Assembly: GCA_038496675.1 (NCBI GenBank)
Contig: CM076663.1
Span: 16,337,806-16,401,805, forward strand
Direction of reading: 5' to 3'
Length of the DNA stretch: 64,000 nucleotides
From: Rachycentron canadum
Taxonomy: Eukaryota > Chordata > Actinopteri > Carangiformes > Rachycentridae
Shown here: positions 56,201 through 64,000 of the stretch, piece by piece
Layout of the letters: each line of letters opens with the position of its first letter
How positions within the stretch are numbered: the stretch's first letter is position 1
Program-made: the position numbers and the translations under genes
The notes under the pieces: model-generated
Database searches by the model: none
What the model saw: only the letters and a program-made list of their open reading frames with translations
What the model was told of the DNA's origin: nothing

Positions 56201-57305
56201 TGTCCTGGTTCTGTTGGTTCAGCTGGAGCGTTTCTCAGCGTCACACCTCCTGGGTAGCAGGAGGCCTGGTCTGCCTGCGAGGACATGGGCAGGTGCTAAT
56301 TGGGCCTGAAGCTTCTGAATGGAGATGCCTGCCATGAATGGAGGCGAATGTGATCCATGTGTGTTTGTTCAGCATGTGTACAGTACACCAGCGTCAGCAT
56401 TGCCACAGACTGTATAAACACACCTCCTCTCTGTGTGCTGGTATCTGTCGCAGTTAAGTTAAATAGACCCCTCACTTTGTCGCAGATGGAGGGATGACGC
56501 CCTGTTGGGAATGATGCGAAAAGAGAGATGCAAATCCATTTAGTCACAGGTCCCTGAGTGGCGTAAAAGGCAGAAGCAAGAAGGGAATTAAACCAACATA
56601 ACACCCGGCTGCTAAGTGTGTCAGCAACTATGAAAAGAGGCAGGCAGGGGGTTGTTTAATGACATAGGGTCTATGTGTGTTTGTTTCAGAAAATTATCTG
56701 TATAAAACATCTGTTCTTTTTAATCTCTGCCAACCTATCGGCAATAGTTCATTTACTCTGAGTAATGTCCCCATGGGGCCGAAACTCAACCCACCCTAAA
56801 GCCCACGCAGCTGAATAGATCTTAGAAGGAGAAGAAGGAAAAACAGATCAGATGAATAAAAAGGATCTTGATTCAGAGGCAGTTTGGAGATAAGCCTTTC
56901 CTCACCATCTCTCCTCTAAGAATATATAACTACCTCCTTCTCTCTCTTCACCATGTCTCCCAGTCAGCATTCCCTTTGAAGGAATTAAGGAATGAAAACT
57001 GTCAAGAGGGAGATGACTCTTGATAGCTCTTCTTGGCGAACTGGTTATGTAAAGAGGCTGTGATATAACCCAAGAGGAGAAACAGAGTTTATGGGATGAG
57101 GAGGTTGAAGGACATGCAGGAACGAGGTCACAGATTTACACTTGTGGACATTTGCTGACAGGATGACTGGATATGTGCATATATACAGTATGAGCACAGA
57201 CTGGTCCTTCTAATAAGATAGTGTCAGAAGGTTTCACTTATTCACAAAATATATTCATTTCATCAGAGGTTCGAGACCCCCGAATAGGTTTTTTTTTTTT
57301 TTTTT

Positions 57306-57570
57306 AAACAGTTAAAGGGTCTATTTATAAGCATTCTCTGCCACCAAATGTGGTTTCTTGCCCAGTGCAGATGATAGTAGCTTGTCTCGGTGGGTAAAGG
57401 AATGAACTTTTCTAATGCTGAACTAATGCTTTTAGACTGGTACATGAACAGCTGTTAATGTTAATATTGACTATGTAGCGATAGTAAAACTTACAAACTT
57501 TTTTATATGGATTTGCATTTAGAACTTGGAAACCTGCAGACAAAACAGCCGTTAACCCCTTACTCACCAT
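57306..57570 (+). repeat. Unclassified dispersed repeat, copy C
   Basis: Contains cattctctgccaccaaatgt, ctcggtgggtaaaggaatga, ttagactggtacatgaacag, ctgttaatgttaatattgac and tatgtagcgatagtaa. It shares these blocks with copies A and B. A T17 run (57289-57305) directly precedes it. Confidence 0.55.
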
Positions 57571-57581
57571 ACATCTTCCCT

Positions 57582-57619
57582 TTTATTATTATTATTATCA
57601 TTTATTATTATTATTTATT
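57582..57619 (+). repeat. (ATT)n microsatellite
   Basis: Imperfect ATT/TTA trinucleotide array of about 38 bp. Confidence 0.9.
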
Positions 57620-58991
57620 CAGGCTCTATTAAAAGTGAAAAAAACTGGCATGTTTTACTGTACGTGAGTGACTTAGTCAAGATCATGATTCAGGCTGACT
57701 TTGAGGTTGACTTTTAAAAAGCCACTAGCTCAAGAAAAAGATGTGACGCACACTTGAATGAGGCCTGCTGATCACATTTACTGGATAAAGGGAAGGGGTT
57801 AGCATGTTATTTGTGTATGTGTGTGTGTGTCCTTATCAGCGCCAAAGGGGGAAGCTGCAGGGGTTGGGTGTGCATAGGGTGTCCCAGAAATTGGCCACTG
57901 CCCCTCACCCTTCCCCCACGTTGGGCATCCACATGGACAGTGACAGACGAGAAAAGGAGGAGGGAGGGAAGCAGCAAGAGAGAAAGAGAGGGAGAAAGCA
58001 AAGATGGAGGGATGCCAGTATGTTTTCCCTCTGGCACACAGATGATCCTCACGGTCGGCCTGCTGTACCCTCTTTGTACAGATCCATATAAATGCTATCA
58101 GTTAGAAACAGATCTTGGATTATTACAGCTTTAGGGATGAGGGTGCATATTCCCTGTATGGTCTATAGGAGGAACAACTCCTCCTCCCTCTGATGCTCTT
58201 TCATTCACACATGACACACACTGTACTCTACATCCCGCCATGTATCCATATGTGTCTAGACTGGAGTTTCCCAGTAACCCTTAGTCGTCCAGACCTCTCT
58301 TTTCCCCCTGAGGCTGAGCTGATTAACAGTAATAGGGAACAACAATGCATGCTAATGTGAATTATAATGGACCAATGGAGGCGGCCTTTGGCCCCACACT
58401 CCATGTGAGGCCAATGGCACAGTGATGCTGTACATGAGCCCTACAGGGATAGGCCAGACAAAGACAAAACATGCCAGACTGTAGGTTAATGTAAGTGGAA
58501 AGGACCTGGGGGGCTTGGGGGGGGATGTACATAGGTCCTCAGCATAGTCCACACTCACAGAGATGAGGAAATTTATTTATTTTGAACAGTAAATATACTC
58601 ATGCCTGCCAGTGTACACACATTAGTGCAATGAGGTCATCTTTTAGCTGCAACTTTCATATGGTTATAATTAGAAAAATGAATGGCACTCATCCGAAGAA
58701 AAACAGCATTTTTCTGGTTCCTGAAAAGTTGATTTTTTAGAGATTATGTGGTTTTCACCCTAGAGCAGCCAAGTGTGGTCAGAGTGTTTTGTTTTTACAG
58801 CAGCCACAGCAGTTACTGGCCTCATCTTTCCTCCTTTCCTTTTGATGCCCAGCTGTTGTTCTTCCAATCCCCATCTCAGGCCAGTGCTCTGCGGCAGTTA
58901 TTACCAGACGGTGGGGCAGTGGGAGAGCCAGGTGGGGGAAGTGAGCTTTGGGAGGCAATTCAGCATACAGTGCAGTGAATTGTCTAAAAGG

Positions 58992-59019
58992 ACACACACA
59001 CACACACACACACACACAC
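58992..59019 (+). repeat. (CA)n microsatellite
   Basis: Pure CA array of about 28 bp. Confidence 0.95.
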
Positions 59020-60869
59020 TGGCTCTGAGATTGGAGGTCTTATCCCAAGTGACTCCCAACTTGTCTTACTCAGGAGAGGTGAAGAGGTCAGACTACTCAG
59101 AGGTCAGACATCCGGAGAGGATGCCTCTCTGCCTCTGGTCCAAACACACATACACAAAGTGAATTAGACAGAGAAAGACAGAAATTGTCTCTTATACCTC
59201 ATCTATCACTCAACAAATTGGACTCAGTCTCCCATGCAGTGTGTGGAGTCAGATTATAAGGAGCTGTAAGAGATGGAGCCGACACCTAACGGATATTAAT
59301 GAGCCTCATCGACTGATATTTCTCTCACTGTGCAGCTCCTTCACCCTCTGTTTTCTTGTTCCTCTTTTCTTTGCTCTCTTCATTACGCTGAGTATTTCTA
59401 TCATCCTCTCGCTGATGGATAACTACTGTCAGGCTGTGGGTTGATGATGAAAACTGGTAGGGAAACAAAACAAGCAAGACTCAAGGCCTGTATTAAATAT
59501 TCTGCTTTGTTATCTTCCTACAGAGGAGTGTTTCACATGTCACCGTTACTGCTTTTTGAAGTGTGCAGAGGAAACACTTGGTGGTTCACCCACATGTTAG
59601 TAATTTCTAAACTTCAGTGGTACTGATGATTAAATTCTGGTCTTACACCAGTTAGAGTTGTACATGTTACATCATCTCATGAAATCTCTAAAAAAGGTAA
59701 GATAGAGCATGTAAGCCGCACATCTGGTGCTGCTGTGAGATGTTCACAGACAAATAGCATAGTGGATGTCCACTGTTCATCACAGACACTTTACACTCTG
59801 GCCAAAACTTACATGAATTTCTCACCTTTGGCGCTCACTACACGAAAGAGCACGTAAGTGCCAACACAAGCAGATGCAAGAGCTGTTTCTTCCCATAGGA
59901 CATTACACTCATGTGAACTTCTCCTTGCCGTGTCTGTACAATACCCAGCAATTACTGTGAAATGACTATTGTTATGGCTGTGTGTATATGGGGTATTTAT
60001 ACAGTACATTACTCCATTCCCCCTTCCCTTATTATAGAACTTATATACACATTACAAATATTGTATATAAAGCGACCTCCATATTTAATTTACAACACCA
60101 CTCTAAATTCATGCACTATTTATTTCAGTCTGCTTTGGACTGCAGTTGCACTTCTTTTACATGAATGAAACAAGTCCCACAATGTTGCATATAAACCTGT
60201 AAAATCCCCTTCATACAGCTACACATTTGGTCTACCGTTTATTTGTCTCAGTACTTTAACTTGTTGACTACTTGCCTGTTTAATTTTATACATATATGTA
60301 TTCTGTATTCTATCTATCTTTTGCAGCATTGTATGCTGGGTACAACTGAAAACAAGCCTAACACATTCGAATGTGTGCACATACTTTTCCGACATTGGTT
60401 GTTCTGATGAATCACCCAGTGGTGGATTAGATCATCTGAATCTTCACTATTAGAACAGTGTAACCCGCAGACCAAACAACCAAACCAAACACATATCTCT
60501 GGCTCCATCTGATGGATATTATATGGCATTACACTCTCTTTGGCTAACAATACATGTATGCAGTGTAGTCAGGCTTTTCATGACTACATCATCAAAATGA
60601 TGTTTAAATAAATTTCAGCTTATATTTCTAAATTGCCAACCCAGCATATCTTGCACCAACAATACAGAATAAAATCTAATCTAAAAGGAAATTATTTACA
60701 TAGAATTTAGTATATTTACTAAATTTGTTGTTTCATTCTCATGAGGCCTTTTAAAGGATTTGTGACTGTCCTTCTGTACATGTCCAGAGACCTTGGTGTA
60801 CGTAATAAGAACTACATTACATTTAGTGCATGAAGACCAAGTAAAGAAGTGGACTAAAAGTGCGTAGTA

Positions 60870-61370
60870 AGAGCTAGTTAGGCATGTTAGAGTGTTAGAG
60901 GTGTTAGGAGAGGAGGCACGTCTACAAGAGGCTGTTAAAGACAGAGAAAGTGGACCCTGCTCTGATAGCATTCGGAAGCTTGTTCCACCATCAGGAGCCA
61001 CAGATCGGAAGAGTCCGGACTGCGATAGCTTTGTTTGCAGGGAGGGAAACGCCAGAGAACACTGTGGCTGAGAAGGAGCGTAAGCCTGAATGACTGAGGT
61101 GGATGGGTGCAGACCAAGAAAACGCTCTGAAAGCAGCATTAGTGACTTGAATTTGATTCGGGGAGCAATGGGAGTCAGTGTAGGTCAATGAATAGTGGAG
61201 TGACGTGCCCTTTTAGGTTGATGGAAGACCAGAGGGGATGCTGCATTCTGGATGTTCTGTAAGGGTTTCACTGTACGTGGAGGGAGCCCCACAGAAACCA
61301 CATAAACCAGGGCCTGGACCAAGAGCTGGGTGGCGTCCTAAGTCAGGTAAGGAATGATTTTTCTTGTTGT
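60870..61370 (+). repeat. Teleost dispersed repeat (GTTCCACCATCAGGAGCCA type)
   Basis: The blocks agcttgttccaccatcagga, cggaagagtccggactgcga, ctttgtttgcagggagggaa, gctgcattctggatgttctg, ccagggcctggaccaagagc and tgggtggcgtcctaagtcag, in order, match an abundant fish interspersed repeat I recall. The 147-codon open frame on the - strand through it (60696-61139) is not a gene. Confidence 0.7.
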
Positions 61371-61928
61371 GTAGTGCAAAGCAGCAGGACTGGGAGACAG
61401 AGACAGATAACCAAAAACCTGATATTTATCAGGCTGTTAGTGTGCAAATAAATGCACTTTGTGTCCTTTGCAGATTTTTTGCATTATGGCGCTGCAAGGT
61501 TTGCCTGGCATGTGCTTAGTGCACTCAACTCTACTTTATAACTCTCATCTGTAGACTCTCTCCGTACTCTGTGATATGGTGCCTCCCTCTGCGGTTAGAG
61601 TTTAGTGTTGTTTGAGTCTGTTGTGGGGACTGGTCTTTGGCATAATTTGCTGTACAGTTCTTGTTCTGTGTCAGATATTTCATGTTATAGACATAGCCCC
61701 TCTTTTAGGTAACAGCTACATATTTTGACCTGGCTTTTCCTGCCTGTATCAGTGCTGCGTGGAAGAACACATTTCACACTTTTTAAGTTTCTAAATGACT
61801 AAAAATAGTGCCATATAGAGTGTGATTTGTGACGCAATGAAATAAATAAATCATCATATGAAGCACTATATGTAAAATTTAATAAACAGACCAATTGAGA
61901 ATATCTACAACATATGCAAATATTCATT

Positions 61929-61934
61929 TTTATT
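61929..61934 (-). terminator. txnl4a: Candidate txnl4a polyadenylation signal
   Basis: AATAAA on the - strand about 275 nt after the txnl4a stop codon. The sequence between is AT-rich and fits a short 3' UTR (61929-62209). Confidence 0.5.
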
Positions 61935-62209
61935 ACAACATAACTATGACCAGACTTGTGTCTGGTTTGTTCAGCACTTGATCTTTGAGAAAAAGAAAAC
62001 AACTCAATGTTAAACAGACTGAATAAAATGGTAATCTACACACACATACATACACATAAAACAATTCACACAATCTTGAGGATTACTAAGAATATTGTCT
62101 TTGCTGGCAAAACAAAATGTTGTAAAATATTTTCTTGACCTCTGTAACTTGTAGTCTCTATGTTGTGTCACAAAACTTTTCAAAAAAGAACGGGGGAAGA
62201 AAACAAAAA

Positions 62210-62381
62210 TCAATATCTGTATTTTGTGGAATAATCCTTAGGAGACACCACCAGACCTCGTCCTTTTCTTGCTCCTCGGTACACAGTTTCAATAATGTCT
62301 ATCATCTCTTGCTTGTCCTCCATTGTCCAGTTAATCTTGTTGTTATTACCTGTGCCCAAATCAATCATGATGTGTTTGTTC
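62210..62381 (-). CDS. txnl4a: txnl4a coding exon 3
   Basis: The acceptor tttttctcag precedes the last base of a split Arg codon. It encodes 56 residues ending KDYSTKYRY, with TGA at 62212-62210. Confidence 0.97.
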
Positions 62382-63884
62382 CTGAGAAAAACAAAAACAA
62401 TAAGAAACATGAGAAGGACTATAGCATTGTAGTAACTATTTAATTGAAATAATTCAGACTTTAATCATTTATAGACTGATTCTGTGTAATGTAGACACAG
62501 TGTCTTACCTGAAGAAGAACATGACGGTGCAGGGGTCGTACAACTCGTACATCTTGTTAAAGTCAGGCACTTCTGTGATGTCCACCAGGTAGATAACAGC
62601 AAAATTCTTTACCTGTGGGAAGACACGTAGACAAGTGCAATATTATAATGGTTAACTTTATAAACACCAAAGTACATTCAACACAACAGACACAACCTCA
62701 TGAGTAGGATAAGTCTGCCGCTCGGGTAAATGAAGGATTCTCTCTTACTAATCCCAGTCTCTGGTTTATCGGTTCGTTTATTACATGACACTTTAACTGA
62801 GAACTTAATAACCAACATTTAAAAGTTACATTTTAGCTTTTACCTGGTGCTGGGATACTGCTCATGGGGCGAACCATCTTTACCTTTTCACTCCCTACAA
62901 TTTCTCACCTCAACATTGTTGTGGTTTTAGCACAACTATGTGAGCTTGAATATACTAACACGGGAGCACAGGCTATACGAAAATATTGCAATAAGTAACC
63001 ATTTTAATGGCCTTATCTTTGAGCAGCACGACATTGCTGACAGAGAGACCAACATAACACACTGTCATGGAAATGTTAATTGTAAAATCAGCAATAAATT
63101 GACAAGAGCAGTGAACACAGTGATGAAAACAGTGATGAATCTTCACATTATTTAGCCGCCAATACAGACGCTGCACTACAGAAAAATTATTTTCTGTAGT
63201 GCAAAATAAAGTGTAAAATAAAGTGTTAAAATTAACTAATAATCTAGCACTTAACATTTGGCACAACTGATGACATTTAGACACTGACAACATTTACCCA
63301 TGCAAACAAAGTTCAATCAAGCATGGTAATATCTTATTCTTCCCAGTTGAGTTTAATGCTGCTATATTAATCTTTATAGACATGCCATGTCGGCAGTTAG
63401 TTAGCATATGAACAATTTCTGTGTTTACTACATCTTGTGGTTGCAATATATTCATTAACTTCCAATTATTCCATGTGTAATACAGCTGAATGCATTTTAC
63501 TGAGATATAAAGAATGAGTCTTGGCTGCTTCTGTTGCTTTTCACGTTTGATTTGATGTTAATAACTAAAGACAAGCTGCCGGAAAGCAAAGGTTTCTGTA
63601 TTGTCGTTGTGCACGTGTCCCAGCAGGACCCGTGGGTGGTGCTATTGAGCGTGTTTAGACGGTTGAGACACTGAGGGAGAGCTAATGCTCATGTCCCTAC
63701 ACACGGGTTACAAGATAGATCGTGTTCAAACCTTTTCAGCGATGCTGTAGAGAACTTCGTCCATTTTCATGCAAGTTGGGTCCCAGTCGTGTCCGAAGCG
63801 GATGACGAGGACTCGGTCCTCCTCAGACAGGATGGCTTGGTCAACCTGCCAGCCATTATGGAGATGTGGGAGCATGTACGACAT
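62210..63884 (-). CDS. txnl4a: Thioredoxin-like 4A / U5 snRNP 15-kDa protein (DIM1), complete, 142 aa
   Basis: TXNL4A (Dib1 in yeast) is a thioredoxin-fold component of the U4/U6·U5 tri-snRNP that must leave before spliceosome activation. Three exons give 142 residues, the exact family length: MSYMLPHLHNGWQVDQAILS … YSIAEK, then VKNFAVIYLVDITEVPDFNK … MFFF, then NKHIMIDLGTGNNNKINW … KDYSTKYRY. The protein is almost identical to human as I recall it (a Leu in EEDRVLVIRF and a Thr in INWTMEDK are differences). It lacks a redox CxxC, as expected. Splice phases fit throughout. A pyrimidine-rich acceptor (ttggttttcag) ending at 63912, 27 nt before the ATG, suggests a further non-coding first exon to the right. 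It is on the same strand as the CYRI gene but about 26 kb upstream of it; no functional link is implied. Confidence 0.97.
62509..62612 (-). CDS. txnl4a: txnl4a coding exon 2
   Basis: It encodes 34 residues, VKNFAVIYLVDITEVPDFNK through MFFF, plus AG of an Arg codon. The acceptor is cttcccacag and the donor GTAAGAC. Confidence 0.97.
62613..63731 (-). other. txnl4a: txnl4a intron 1
   Basis: 1.1-kb intron with no other gene. It holds a 13-bp stem hairpin at 63173-63202 followed by two tandem AAAATAAAGTGT units (63203-63226). Confidence 0.85.
63732..63884 (-). CDS. txnl4a: txnl4a coding exon 1
   Basis: ATG at 63884-63882; it encodes 51 residues to YSIAEK. The donor AAG|GTTTGAA is weak (T at +3). 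An upstream in-frame ATG extension is possible by reading through the 5' side, but this start gives the universally conserved N-terminus. Confidence 0.96.
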
Positions 63885-64000
63885 CTTGATCCAAAGCTGC
63901 CGTTCCCCAAGCTGAAAACCAAAACAACAGACTTCAGCTTCACGGGTTGAGAGACAATGAGAGAGACGTCTGGACGACAGCCAGTACAATCAGGATTTCA

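Larger units (their letters stand above)
42851..61928. other. Long gene-free region between the CYRI 5' side and txnl4a
   Basis: I see no supportable exon on either strand in 19 kb. The content is microsatellites, A/T homopolymers, a few dispersed repeats and one homeobox/TCF-site-rich block at about 44.9-45.15 kb. Longer open frames here (for example near 52 kb and 44.3 kb) run through CA/TG arrays. Confidence 0.5.

Noticed and set aside
57269..57305. GGTTCGAGACC box followed by a T17 run, like a Pol III B box and terminator
   Set aside because: No A box or cloverleaf can be formed upstream, so it is not called as a tRNA; kept only as a remark on the adjacent repeat.
60696..61139. 147-codon open frame on the - strand
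   Set aside because: It lies in an abundant fish interspersed repeat and starts and ends outside any conserved part.

Overview
This window is vertebrate, almost certainly teleost, genomic DNA. It has long non-coding stretches, short exons with GT/AG splice sites, many CA/TG, GA/TC and AT microsatellites, and dispersed repeats of kinds I recognise from ray-finned (probably percomorph) fish, including a decayed Tc1-like transposon. Nothing is bacterial: there are no operons, ribosome binding sites or CRISPR arrays. Most open frames in it run through microsatellites or repeats and are not genes.

I can support three protein genes. (1) The last three coding exons of trit1 (tRNA isopentenyltransferase, including its C-terminal zinc finger) lie on the + strand at 9415-10781; the catalytic exons were not found in the window. 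(2) A complete CYRI-family (FAM49, CYFIP-related RAC1 interactor) gene lies on the - strand at 23131-35537. It has nine common coding exons plus two alternative first coding exons, and its 3' UTR runs to about 21207. (3) A complete txnl4a (DIM1/DIB1, U5 snRNP 15-kDa protein, 142 aa) lies on the - strand at 62210-63884 in three coding exons.

Layout: 1-9414 is non-coding, probably trit1 intron. trit1 and the CYRI gene converge tail to tail, with about 10 kb of microsatellite- and repeat-rich DNA between them (11.4-21.2 kb). CYRI introns fill 23-35 kb. About 26 kb without a recognisable exon (35.5-61.9 kb) lies 5' of the CYRI coding exons; it holds the Tc1 remnant at about 41.8-42.9 kb and must hold the CYRI 5' non-coding exon(s) and promoter, or they lie beyond. 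txnl4a ends the window.

The most interesting features concern the CYRI gene. It is linked to trit1, which in human sits beside MYCL; human CYRIA is near MYCN and CYRIB near MYC. This suggests a third CYRI ohnolog from the MYC paralogon. It also carries two tandem, mutually exclusive 80-nt first coding exons, one CYRIA-like and one CYRIB-like. The three genes do not form one pathway: tRNA modification, actin/RAC1 control and splicing, respectively.
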